Position numbers and translations under genes: made by a program. Below are positions 47,330-55,956 of a stretch of DNA of 64,000 nt, one piece after another (the stretch's first letter is position 1; the number at the start of each line of letters is the position of its first letter). The notes under the pieces are model-generated. The model did no database searches. It had not been told where the DNA came from and worked only from the letters and a program-made list of their open reading frames with translations. Source of the stretch: Noviherbaspirillum sp. L7-7A (GTDB lineage: Bacteria > Pseudomonadota > Gammaproteobacteria > Burkholderiales > Burkholderiaceae_D); NCBI RefSeq assembly GCF_019052805.1, contig NZ_JAHQRJ010000002.1:372001-436000 (forward strand), in the 5' to 3' direction.

Positions 47330-47986
47330 ATGTTTAAAACCGTATTGTCCAAGGCTGTAATCGGATGCGCTGCCGCCATGGTGCTGAACGGGGCCGCGGT
47401 GGCAGCCACAGCATCTTGTTTTGGAGCCAATGCAACTGGAAACTATGATTTGCGTGGCTTGCTCACTGGCACCAAGGATTGTCTTATATTGCAACCGCTC
47501 GATGGCCAAGCAAACGATAGCGTGAGCCCACCGGCATCAACCTATACGGTCAATGTGGAGAGCTTCTTTGGAATGAGTAATTGGTCGTTTGACGGTAAGT
47601 ATGAGCTCAGCGGTGCGAGCGATTCCTCTAGCCTCTTTAACTTCGGCAGTGACAACGCGTCTTATAATTACACAGGCTTAGGTACTTACAGCAACCTTAT
47701 GTTTGTGTTTAAGGACGGCGCGCAGACTAACCTTGTTGCCTATCTCTTGTCCATCCCGGCCGGTTCGGGCGCTTACTCCACGCCGTTCACGAAGCCGCCT
47801 TTTGACTTGTCTGGCAACAGCACTGCCCATCAGATTTCCCACATCAGCGTTTATTACACGACTGGTGAAATTGGTGGTGGAGGCAACGGAGAAGTGCCTG
47901 AGCCAACTACGGTTGCGCTGCTTGGGTTGGGGCTGCTTGGTTTCGCCGCATCGCGCCGCAAGTCAGCCAGAAGCAACCCTGCATAA
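47330..47986 (+). CDS. PEP-CTERM sorting-domain secreted protein
   Basis: 218 residues from ATG 47330 with an AAGGGGG site. Signal peptide 1-26 (MFKTVLSKAVIGCAAAMVL, AVA cleavage), a beta-rich Gly/Ser/Asn-rich body of unknown function with two Cys, a Gly linker and the PEP-CTERM tripartite end: VPEPTTVALLGLGLLGFAAS then RRKSARSNPA. Exported and processed by the exosortase system, usually linked to exopolysaccharide; no exosortase gene lies in this window. Terminator follows at 48010. Confidence 0.92.
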   Translation: MFKTVLSKAVIGCAAAMVLNGAAVAATASCFGANATGNYDLRGLLTGTKDCLILQPLDGQANDSVSPPASTYTVNVESFFGMSNWSFDGKYELSGASDSSSLFNFGSDNASYNYTGLGTYSNLMFVFKDGAQTNLVAYLLSIPAGSGAYSTPFTKPPFDLSGNSTAHQISHISVYYTTGEIGGGGNGEVPEPTTVALLGLGLLGFAASRRKSARSNPA

Positions 47987-48009
47987 GTAGCTCGGCAGCC
48001 CTGTAGAAG

Positions 48010-48032
48010 AAGCCCGCCAAGCGCGGGCTTTT
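48010..48032 (+). terminator. Rho-independent terminator
   Basis: AAGCCCGC-5 nt-GCGGGCTTTT, 24 bp after the PEP-CTERM gene. Confidence 0.85.
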
Positions 48033-48127
48033 GTGCGCCTATACCTTCGGTTTTTGAAGCATCAAATTTTTCCTCTTTTCTGATTTCCGCCAAACTCGGC
48101 AGTAAGGCTCGATCTAAAACGAAGAGC

Positions 48128-48331
48128 GTGATGGACACCAGTAGACTGCCAAAGGCAAGCCCTAACCCAAGACGCAATATCGATGAGCGCAGGGCCTATG
48201 CTGCGCAGCGGGCCGCCATTGCAGTCGAACGATTCAGTCGCGTCGCAGCGGCAGGCTCTCCCGAAGAAAAAGAACGAGCGCGCCGGTGGATGCATCTTTG
48301 GATTATCTTTGCGGCTTCTCGCCACAAGTGA
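48128..48331 (+). CDS. Small basic hypothetical protein, 67 aa
   Basis: MMDTSRLPKASPNPRRNIDE, then an Ala/Arg-rich helix (AYAAQRAAIAVERFSRVAAAG) and EKERARRWMHLWIIFAAS. The GAAGAGCG stretch before ATG is a weak site. The plausible amphipathic helix and plus-strand codon use favour a gene, but no family is recognised. Confidence 0.45.
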   Translation: MMDTSRLPKASPNPRRNIDERRAYAAQRAAIAVERFSRVAAAGSPEEKERARRWMHLWIIFAASRHK

Positions 48332-48374
48332 CGGCACTGACGAAGAAGCCGCCATACAGGGGATATGGCTAGGC

Positions 48375-48430
48375 AGAAAAAAACCGCAGCCTTGTGAGCC
48401 GCGGTGAGCGATACAGGAGATTTTGCGCAA
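48375..48430 (-). ncRNA. Candidate small RNA C1
   Basis: Read leftward: AAAATCTCCTGTATCGCTC then ACCGC-GG...-GCGGTTTTTTTC (stem 48383-48405). Same plan as A1/A2: CU-rich anti-SD-like block (TCTCCT), short spacer, terminator. No minus-strand gene precedes it within several hundred bases, which argues for an independent transcript. Confidence 0.4.
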
Positions 48431-48431
48431 T

Positions 48432-49427
48432 GGTGTGACCCCAGAGCCTGATGCCGTAGTGACGAATACTATTGAGGCATGAAGCGGGGGCCACTCCAAT
48501 TTAGTGTATGGTCATACGCCTGTAGTCTTACTATATGGTCGAGATCAGATATCGATCGCATCAAACAATTCGACTGTTGTCCCAGTAGGCTGCTAGTACA
48601 ACCACGAGCCTGGTGGCTGGGACAAGGAATGTGGTGCTGGTATTAATGCCGACCGCCAGCTCCGGTGGATGTGGCCTTTCCTTCTGAAAACTTTGTCTCT
48701 CTCCGAAACCACATGGGGACGATAGTACTCGAATGGTATGTCGGGTACATGACATGCGCCAAGTGGTCTGCCGCACATCTGGCTGGTTGGGGATTTCTGT
48801 GATTTATAAGAATGCCGGCCGCGCAGGGAAGGTATTGTCTTGGGAACCCTGCCGCCGGTTGTCGGGGTTTTGCAGCTAACGGGCACTCACCGACTAATCC
48901 CGCGCGCACTGCGCAAAAGTGCGCTTCCACACAAGCCCTACCAATATATGTTGGCTTTAATGCAACGTTACTGCTTTTTATCAATCTCAGTTGCCATTGC
49001 AACCTCAGTAAATTTTCGACTATTTCGTCAATGAAACCCAGCAGGCATTAGCGCTGCGGGCTTATTAAATTTGGTGCTGGTACTAATGCTAGTGGGTCAC
49101 TTTGCAATGCTCTCGGCATTTTTGTGGGACCGATGGTTTTGACTTCCGTAGGAACCAAGCGACATTTTCAAAATGAATATCGATTACCATGCCAGGCGCT
49201 CCTCAAGCTTCAAAAGAGTTGCCTGGATCGCGCCAACGCATTCATGATGGTTTTCTGCCTTGTGTCGCCGCAATATTGCCGCCTATCGCCCTACCCGACC
49301 ACATCAACGCAGGGCGCTGAACTTTGCTGTTGAGCATCAGTCAATTCGCCGGGCATTTATTTCCTAACGGCGATGCTTGTCCTTTGCTCAATAACTACCG
49401 GAGTTCTCTTAGAAGATCACCCTGCCA
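48432..49427. other. Gene-free stretch with repeats
   Basis: About 1 kb. Contains the first copy of the 98-bp repeat (49098-49194), and GGTGCTGGTATTAATGC (near 48630) echoed as GGTGCTGGTACTAATGC just before that copy (about 49074). Open frames here on both strands lack support. Confidence 0.5.
49098..49194 (+). repeat. Imperfect palindromic repeat, copy 1 (left of CAP gene)
   Basis: 97 bp, about 80% identical to 50033-50130 in the same orientation. Shared blocks: TTTGCAATG, TCGGCATT, TTGTGGGA, CGATGGTTTTG, GGAACCAAG, AAAATGAAT and CGATT..CATGCCA. Ends CACTTTGCAATG / CATTTTCAAAATG are inverted relative to each other, and an inner GGTT/AACC pairing makes the unit fold on itself. Confidence 0.8.
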
Positions 49428-50027
49428 TTGCTGATCGTCAGCGCATCGCTGGCCCTGACCGCCACCGCCACCGCCACCGCCTCCACCGGCGCTGGCCTGC
49501 CGCCGCATTTGCTGGCTAGCAAATACCTACCCACTACGACGGCGGCCACGACCACGACTACGGCTAGCACAGGCGACACACTCGATGCCCGCCAGACCTG
49601 CAACCTGCCCAACTTCCAACAGGAAATGCTGAACCGGGTCAATCAGGCACGTGCCGCCGGACGCAGCTGCGGCACTACCTATTACGGCCCAGCGCCGGCG
49701 CTGACCTGGAATACCAACCTGTTTAACGCCGCCGGCGCTCATTCCACCGATATGGCAGCCAATAATTATTTTTCCCATACTAGCTTGGACGGCCGCAATG
49801 CCGGCCAGCGCATCACCGGCGCCGGTTACGCCTGGCGCGGCTACGGCGAAAACATTGCAGCTGGGCAGACCAGCGTACAGTCCGTAGTGGACGGCTGGTT
49901 AGCCAGCCCCGGCCATTGCGCCAACATCATGAACGCCAACCTGGTCGATATCGGCGCCGCTTGCGTGGCCAACAGCACATCGACCTACCGCACCTACTGG
50001 ACCATGGACCTGGCGCGGCCGTACTAG
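49428..50027 (+). CDS. CAP/SCP-domain secreted protein, start codon apparently lost
   Basis: 199 residues from TTG 49428. Signal-like LLIVSASLALTATATATAS, a Thr-rich linker, then a CAP domain: QQEMLNRVNQARAAGRSCG, AGAHSTDMAANNYFSHTSLD, GYGENIAAGQ, GWLASPGHCANIMN (CAP signature) and a Cys pair. Bacterial CAP proteins are secreted, often with nuclease or lipid-binding roles. The best ribosome site (CGGAG 49399-49403) is followed by CTCTTAGAAGATC; an expected ATG-AAG-ATC-ACC is present except for one missing T, so initiation may rely on TTG. Confidence 0.85.
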   Translation: MLIVSASLALTATATATASTGAGLPPHLLASKYLPTTTAATTTTTASTGDTLDARQTCNLPNFQQEMLNRVNQARAAGRSCGTTYYGPAPALTWNTNLFNAAGAHSTDMAANNYFSHTSLDGRNAGQRITGAGYAWRGYGENIAAGQTSVQSVVDGWLASPGHCANIMNANLVDIGAACVANSTSTYRTYWTMDLARPY

Positions 50028-50032
50028 TAGAT

Positions 50033-50130
50033 CATTTTGCAATGATTTCGGCATTCTTGTGGGAACGATGGTTTTGGCTCCTATCGGGAACCAAGGGACA
50101 TTTGCAAAATGAATGTCGATTTTCATGCCA
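50033..50130 (+). repeat. Imperfect palindromic repeat, copy 2 (right of CAP gene)
   Basis: 98 bp, starts 6 bp after the CAP stop. Ends CATTTTGCAATG (50033) and CATTTGCAAAATG (to 50111) are near-perfect terminal inverted repeats. See copy 1. Confidence 0.8.
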
Positions 50131-50173
50131 AGTGGCTTACTAGTAGCCTGGACAAGAATCGATTTTTATCAGG

Positions 50174-50235
50174 CAAAAAAAGCCCGCTGGATAACTCACA
50201 GCGGGCAATACCAATCACGGGAGGTACATAAGCTT
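50174..50235 (-). ncRNA. Candidate small RNA A3
   Basis: Read leftward: TATGTACCTCCCGTGATTGG, TATTGCCCGCTG, loop, CCAGCGGGCTTTTTTT (stem 50181-50206). TATGAT about 15 bases upstream is a possible -10. The terminator and loop (GCCCGCTG...TTATCC.AGCGGGC) match A2. It could instead terminate the 77-aa gene that ends 140 bp upstream. Confidence 0.42.
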
Positions 50236-50376
50236 TTATCATAATGCTTCAGGCACTGAGGTCTAGTCAGAGCATTACCTAAGTCGCTGTAGGACTGCTT
50301 CTGTTAAGTAAGCACCTATGCCTCATGCCAACTTGATCATTCGTGAGAAGCTTAAATTTGTCAGAGCCGCTTATGG

Positions 50377-50610
50377 CTAATCCGAACCATGCTCACGCCG
50401 GAAATTGGCATAGGCAGTACGCTCTTCTTCCGTGAGCATTGTTGAGAACTTTTCACGCAGCCAAGCGGCACTAGTCTCAATCTCAAGCAGCATATCGAGC
50501 ATCTCTTGCTCGGATACGGTCGGCTTCATCAGCCGCTCAGCATTGGTCTGGACTCGGATAACGCGCTTTACAATATCCACCATGCTTAGGTAAATTACTT
50601 GATCGCTCAT
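50377..50610 (-). CDS. Hypothetical protein, 77 aa
   Basis: Helical acidic protein (MSDQVIYLSMVDIVKRVIRVQ, SEQEMLDMLLEIETSAAWLREK, EEERTAYANFRREHGSD). GGAGAGGC site before ATG 50610. Unrecognised; may be a small regulatory or plasmid protein. Confidence 0.55.
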   Translation of the reverse strand: MSDQVIYLSMVDIVKRVIRVQTNAERLMKPTVSEQEMLDMLLEIETSAAWLREKFSTMLTEEERTAYANFRREHGSD

Positions 50611-50707
50611 GGCAGATGCCTCTCCAGTAGTCAGGTAGGTTCACAGGGGCAAAACTTGTACAGCATAGGAACGCTGCGTCCCTTTCAACAGAACTGTACT
50701 CCTCACA

Positions 50708-50989
50708 TTAATAACCAGAATAAGAAAAGAATGGGGTGAGAAGCGCAGTTCTGAGCGATAAAGGCAAAAGCGCTTGATTTTCATCGGGTAATGCATTTCT
50801 GCAATCGTAGAAAGTTTTCCCGTCCCGGCTGTTGCATAGCAATCCATCGGCAGGTTCACGTGTTCCCTTACCTTCTCTTAGGAAATGCTCACTCCACACC
50901 TTTGTGCTGGCGATGAGCGCCGGTTGTGCGTTGACAGCACCAATCGTTGCGCATGCCACGATCGCCGCGCACAGCAGCCAAACAGTCAT
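50708..50989 (-). CDS. Small secreted protein, hypothetical
   Basis: 93 residues from ATG 50989: signal peptide MTVWLLCAAIVACATIGAVNA, then SEHFLREGKGTREPADGLLC and RDGKTFYDCRNALPDENQ with two Cys. The in-frame ATG at 51052 is rejected because a TATAAT (-10) lies at 51061-51056 on this strand, so the transcript should begin at about 51049, inside that extension. No family recognised. Confidence 0.5.
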   Translation of the reverse strand: MTVWLLCAAIVACATIGAVNAQPALIASTKVWSEHFLREGKGTREPADGLLCNSRDGKTFYDCRNALPDENQALLPLSLRTALLTPFFSYSGY

Positions 50990-51117
50990 CGGCAAAACAA
51001 AACAAAGCCGGGGAAAACGCCCGCCGGCGGCAGCATTGCCTCTTGGAATCATGCATTATAGTTAGAAGAGAAAAATGCGTTACATGCATGCACAGCCGGT
51101 GCAAACGTTCTAGTCAA

Positions 51118-51148
51118 GAAAAAACCCCTAGCGCATGGCACTAGGGGT
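51118..51148 (-). terminator. Minus-strand terminator
   Basis: ACCCCTA (51124-51130) / TAGGGGT (51142-51148) with a plus-strand A-run, so a T-run leftward. It follows the frameshifted membrane-protein gene at 51.2 kb. Confidence 0.8.
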
Positions 51149-51171
51149 CGGTGGTAGTTGGCGGGACGAAT

Positions 51172-51563
51172 TTAGAAAAGCTCTTTTTGTCCCTTATGCG
51201 GCTCGGCCGCGGTTTCGTCCTCTATAGGTGTTGCGCTTTCCCGCAATTCAGGCGAGAGGGCATCATCATCCGGCAAGTCGGGAAACGGCTGGAACGCCTT
51301 GTGCGCCGACGCGCTCACGTCAAGGTCGGCTGCGGGAGCGAGCACATTGTCACAGGCCTTTTCCTCGGACGAGCGAAACGGCATTTGCACTATTGCTGTT
51401 TCTGGGTTGGAACCATTGGCAAAAAAAGCCCACAGCACAGGAAACACAACACGAAGGTGCAGGGGATGAAGATGAGGAAGGTCCATGTTTCCTGATGATG
51501 CTGCAGGAGCCACCATGCGCCGTAGTACATCGCCGCAAAGAGAGTTAATAAAACGAGTTTCAT
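51172..51563 (-). pseudogene. Two-helix membrane protein split at a T7 homopolymer
   Basis: From ATG 51563: MKLVLLTLFAAMYYGAWWLL, TWTFLIFIPCTFVLCFLCCG (two helices), then a run of seven T (minus strand, 51421-51427) after which the zero frame gives a short tail and stops at 51390. One extra T would join it to FFANGSNPETAIVQMPFRSS and an acidic tail ending at 51172 (ELRESATPIEDETAAE). The tail frame has protein-like composition, so the full product was probably about 130 residues. Sequencing error, decay and slippage-controlled expression are all possible. GGAAATC precedes the ATG. Confidence 0.5.
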
Positions 51564-51687
51564 TGTGTGATTTCCATGGAAGGGGCTAAGTTTCCGCCCT
51601 TGTGTTTACGTCCTGAACGAGGGAGTCTTTATGTTCGGGAAATGAGCCACATGAAAATGGAACCTGGTGGAATGTGCCGGAAGGGCG

Positions 51688-54378
51688 TCAGGCAGCCGGG
51701 AAAAGAAACCGTTTACGCAGCAAGAGACCCGCTTCTGCGGCCGGGACCGGCATGGAGATATAGTAGCCCTGCACTTCTTCACAGCCTAAAACCTGGAGCG
51801 CGGCAAGCTGTTCATCTGTTTCCACACCCTCGGCCACCACACGCATCTCCAGCGCATGTGCCATCGAGACGATCGCCTCAAAGAGAGCGGCATCCGCGGG
51901 GCTGTTGAGCATCTGCGCTGTAAAGGCGCGGTCAATCTTCAAACCATCCATATCCAAACGCTTCAACTGTGCGAGGCAGGAATAGCCAGTGCCAAAGTCG
52001 TCCACATACAGCTTGATTCCGGTTTTCTGGATCGCTGCCAGTTCGGTGACAGCCGCGCCATCCTTCGTGAGAGTGGCTGATTCCGTGACTTCAACCTCGA
52101 GCAATCTGGGATCAAGGCAACTCGCCTTCAGGGCGGTGGCCAGCATGGCACTGATGGTGTCGGTGTCGACCTGTTGCGCCGACACATTAACGGAGACCGG
52201 TACAACCTGCAGGTCCTGCGTTTTCCAAAGCGCCAGCTGTTCGCACACCATGCGGACCACTTCCGCGCCAAGCGGCACAATCAGTCCGGTACGCTCGGCC
52301 ATCGGGATGAACTGGTTGGGAGGTATCAGGCCCAAGGTTGGGTGGACCCACCGCACGAGGGCTTCCATACTGGTGATCTCGCCTGTATCGCCCTGCACCC
52401 GTGGCTGGTAGTGCAGAATGAGTTCACCACGCGCAATCGCCTGCTTCAGTTCCGCCTCGCGATTCAACCGCATCACCAAACGGCGCTCCTGGCTCGGCTC
52501 GAAAAAGCGATAGGTTCCCTTCCCACTGTTCTTGGCGACATACATGGCAATGTCGGCACACTTGAGCAGCGTGTCGCCGTCGGGCCCGTCCTGCGGAAAC
52601 AGGCTGATCCCGATTGACGCATGGATGAAATGCTGGCGTTCCAAATCGCCCAGTACAAATGGTGTACGAAGCGTCTCAATAACTCGGTCGGCTACGGCCA
52701 CTACTTCTTCACGGGTCTGGGCAGCTTCGACAATGATGGTAAATTCATCGCCGCCCAGCCGCGCAACCTTGTCTTCTGGCCGGATTACGGCTTTGAGACG
52801 CAAGGCGGCTGCCTTGAGCAATTCGTCACCAATGGCGTGGCCAAGCGTGTCGTTGATGTTTTTGAAGTCATCCAGGTCGACGAACAGCACGGCAAGCTGC
52901 TTATGCATGGACCTGGCGTTATCGACCGCGGCCGGCAAGTGCTGCATCAGCCAATGTCGGTTTGGCAGTGTGGTGACGGAGTCCGCATTCGCCATTCGCA
53001 TCAGCGCATCCTGATGGGACTTGATTTCTGTAATATCCCTTAGTGTCAAGGCAAGGCCTGCGCTGGACCGGACGATGCGCTTTTGCAGCCACTGGGCGGG
53101 CCGTGAGCCACGCTCCGGCACACGGATTTCATCTTCAAAGAACCCTGTTTGCATCGCTTTCTTGCAGGCCGCCATCATATAGGTCTGGGAAATGACAGGG
53201 ATCGTGGCAGACATGGTCTTGCCGATCAGGGCCTCCCGAGGCAATCCGCGGTACATTGCGCCGCGCTCATTGCAATCTTCAATCAGGAAATCAACGATTT
53301 CATCGTTCCGGCCAAACAGCGGCCGCAACATATAGAAGCCCTCACGGGCGTTCTCGGTGGCCAACCGATATGCCTCATGGATTTCTCGGGCGTGTTGCGC
53401 GCGCCAGGCTTGAATGGCAGAGCTGCGCATGCCCGCCACGCCGAGAAACATCAGGAACAGGGTACCGATTAGCCCAACGAGATGGAGTTCGCGTGTCCTC
53501 GGTTCGTACTCCGCCATCAAGGCCTCTTCTGACAAACCGACAATCGCCTTGATTGGGTAATTGCCTGAAACGCGCCATGCGACGATCCGGGGTTTGCCGT
53601 CCAGGTACTGGTCTGCCGAGGCAAATTTCACGCCACTTGGGCTTGCGCTATCGTTTGTGCCTATGTAGTTTGGGCTGTGTGACCGGAGGCCGTGGTTAGT
53701 TTTGGTCGCAAGAAAAGCACCGTCCGCCCGGCGTATGGCAACAAAGTCGCCATCGCCGAGTTTGCTTTCATCGACAAAAGAAGCAATGAAGGCCGGTTCA
53801 ATGGCGACCATTATCACACCACCGAAGGAGCCGTCCGATGCAGTGAGCCTGCGCGACAGGATCATCACCTCCCGCCCAGTGAGCGTGCTCCGAAGTGGCT
53901 CGGAGATCAAAAGGCCATTGCTGGACGGGGGTATATGCGCTTGGAAGTGTTCAGCACTTGCCACGCTCTTTTTCCCGTTGATCGCCGGATTGGTAGACGT
54001 CACTGGCATCCCAAGCCGGTCAAAAATCGTAATAGAAATCTTTGCCACCTTCGGCACCAGGTCAGGATTGAACTGTTTTTCCAGATTCAGCCTGCCACTA
54101 TCTTCCCGCCACTGGAATTGCAAGCTTTGCAAGATGTAATCGAGCTGTCCGATATTGCGGTCGACCTGCTCGGAGTAGGTATGAGCCTGTGTCGACGCCG
54201 ACAGCACTGCCCGTTGCCTGACCTCCTTCTTCTCACGATGGAGCGTCGCACCGACCCAGAGCCATAAAAGGATCACAAGCACGGTGCAGCCCAGCGGCCA
54301 TGGCGCCAGTGATTTAGCATGACTTCGCAGCAGTCCGAATTGTTGTCCAAACGAAATATTTTGTGGCGCTATAGTCAT
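51688..54378 (-). CDS. Membrane GGDEF-EAL protein with periplasmic sensor and PAS domain
   Basis: 896 residues. TM1 about 27-46, periplasmic PDC/dCache-like domain about 50-290, TM2 about 299-317, PAS-like about 330-452, GGDEF about 462-625 with canonical GGDEF (542-546), EAL about 638-885 with EAL (672-674), Asn (NVSAQQ), Glu (EVEVTES), DDFGTG (793-798), LKIDRAF and AEGVE. Both catalytic domains look intact, so it may be bifunctional for c-di-GMP. Located in the inner membrane. Extends from a gene-poor to a repeat-rich region. Confidence 0.94.
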   Translation of the reverse strand: MTIAPQNISFGQQFGLLRSHAKSLAPWPLGCTVLVILLWLWVGATLHREKKEVRQRAVLSASTQAHTYSEQVDRNIGQLDYILQSLQFQWREDSGRLNLEKQFNPDLVPKVAKISITIFDRLGMPVTSTNPAINGKKSVASAEHFQAHIPPSSNGLLISEPLRSTLTGREVMILSRRLTASDGSFGGVIMVAIEPAFIASFVDESKLGDGDFVAIRRADGAFLATKTNHGLRSHSPNYIGTNDSASPSGVKFASADQYLDGKPRIVAWRVSGNYPIKAIVGLSEEALMAEYEPRTRELHLVGLIGTLFLMFLGVAGMRSSAIQAWRAQHAREIHEAYRLATENAREGFYMLRPLFGRNDEIVDFLIEDCNERGAMYRGLPREALIGKTMSATIPVISQTYMMAACKKAMQTGFFEDEIRVPERGSRPAQWLQKRIVRSSAGLALTLRDITEIKSHQDALMRMANADSVTTLPNRHWLMQHLPAAVDNARSMHKQLAVLFVDLDDFKNINDTLGHAIGDELLKAAALRLKAVIRPEDKVARLGGDEFTIIVEAAQTREEVVAVADRVIETLRTPFVLGDLERQHFIHASIGISLFPQDGPDGDTLLKCADIAMYVAKNSGKGTYRFFEPSQERRLVMRLNREAELKQAIARGELILHYQPRVQGDTGEITSMEALVRWVHPTLGLIPPNQFIPMAERTGLIVPLGAEVVRMVCEQLALWKTQDLQVVPVSVNVSAQQVDTDTISAMLATALKASCLDPRLLEVEVTESATLTKDGAAVTELAAIQKTGIKLYVDDFGTGYSCLAQLKRLDMDGLKIDRAFTAQMLNSPADAALFEAIVSMAHALEMRVVAEGVETDEQLAALQVLGCEEVQGYYISMPVPAAEAGLLLRKRFLFPAA

Positions 54379-55956
54379 AAAAGTGCATGCTTATGAGTAA
54401 ATGTTCCTTACATGACGCGCTTACTTGTGACATTCATTGACCGGCAGAATACTCTCCACACGGAAACGACGCAGAGATTATGCGCAAAGCAACGCTTTTC
54501 CAGTAGCGGGAAACAGGACTAGACTTAGCTGCATGCGGAAAAATAAATGCCCCTAATTTCATAGCGGAACTAAGGGCAGGAACGACGTTTCAGCGCGAGT
54601 AGTATTGAAAAGTGCCGTCCCGATCGCCGCGGCGACGTGGGTAGCCAAGGTGTAGATGTCATCCGCATAGAAGAACGACGCCGACTGGTCCAGCAGGCTT
54701 TTGCCCTCCCCATTGTTGTTGGACGAACGCCAGGTATGGCCCGGATAGATTCAAAGGCATACCGAACAAAGGAAGCAGGGACAAGCGAGGCCCTGCTTGC
54801 GCCGGGGAAAAAAGAGCATGGTCCACGTTGAAGGTAGCAGGAGCCAGACCGGGCCTTTTGCCATGGGCCAGACACTCAGCGCAGGTAAAACGGAGTTGAA
54901 CCTGATGAGCGATCGAGGAAAAGGCTGTGTACTCCGGCGCAGGCCGTGAGACAGACCTTTATGACACTGGTCAGCCAGGTAGCGCAGGTGAGACGTAGTT
55001 GAACCTGGTAAGCGATGATGGAAGGGACGCTGTTGATCGGGGCCGACCCAAACTGGGGACGGTGCCGGGGACAGTCCGGTATGTAAGACGGGAAAGTGGG
55101 GAAGCCGGGGCCGTCAGAGGAAAAGAAGAAAAGGAATGGGCCGCGGCGCAGTTAGGACTGGGGGCCAGCAGCGCCAGCCGTCTTACGCCATGTGACAAAG
55201 GAAATGCCCTGTCCGCGCGCATGGACAAGTGTCGCACCGACTGACCGATCAAAAGGAAAGCTGGTGCGGAACGACGGACAAGAGGCTGGTCCGTCCTCGC
55301 TTTCATCATTTCGATTGCCTGTCCTCGCTGCAGAAAGAAGCAGTACCATCCCGGAGCCGGGCACCGCAGCAGGCTCGCCCCAGGGACAAGGCCTTATGAC
55401 ACGGGTCAGGCAGTTGAGCGGATGGTGAAACGAAGTTGAACCGGGAGCGTGGAATAAGACGGATGGTGGTCGGCCGCTCATCACAGGAGTCGGGCACAGG
55501 GGTTGGACGGGGAAGCCAGATCAGCACCCGCCGGCAGTTCGCCCGCGTGCGCAGAAGCCAAAGCAGCCAAGATGACCAAAAGGAAAAAAAAGCCCGGTGA
55601 CCGGCGTCTCTGGATAGCCATCCCCTGGACCAGCGGACCTCTCTCTTTTCCATCCACTTATTCCACTGGGACATCCGGTGCCAGCATGTCAACGGCTACC
55701 TCACTGGGCAAAGAAAGAAGAGTGCACGCCAGCCGATCAATTGGATGAGGCAGGCCCAACTCCGCAGGAGCCAGGATAGTCCCGGACCTTATAACGCGGG
55801 TCAGATTGCCAAGCCCGCCATGAGTCGAGCCAGTCAGTTCCAGAGATGGGCCAGCCATGGCTTTTAATACGGGTCAGGATGACTGCCAGGTCCATGCATC
55901 AGACCCGGCTGGGAGATCGTGAAAGGGAAGAGAGGAAGGAAAGCACTAAGGGGAAG
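54379..55956. other. 1.6-kb non-coding, repeat-bearing block
   Basis: No gene is supported on either strand; frames are short and low-complexity (Arg/Ser/Gly-rich). Purine-rich on the plus strand. It holds the repeats listed separately and lies 5' of the coiled-coil gene and the ParM-like gene, so an origin or partition role is conceivable. Confidence 0.5.
54868..55890. repeat. Five imperfect dispersed direct repeats
   Basis: Units at 54868-54918, 54954-55023 and 55391-55454 share GCGCAGGT.A.ACG.AGTTGAACC (with GCGGATGGTGAAACGAAGTTGAACC in the third). Units two and three also share CCTT.ATGACAC.GGTCAG.CAG, which recurs in short form at 55794-55815 (CCTTATAACGCGGGTCAG) and 55860-55887 (CTTTTAATACGGGTCAG). 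All have the same orientation. Spacing is irregular, unlike classical iterons. Confidence 0.75.

Noticed and set aside
54970-55700. Several overlapping short frames on both strands
   Set aside because: Low-complexity Ser/Arg/Pro translations produced by the purine-rich repeat DNA.
54868-55890. CRISPR array
   Set aside because: Repeat units are irregular in length and spacing, diverged, and there are no cas genes.
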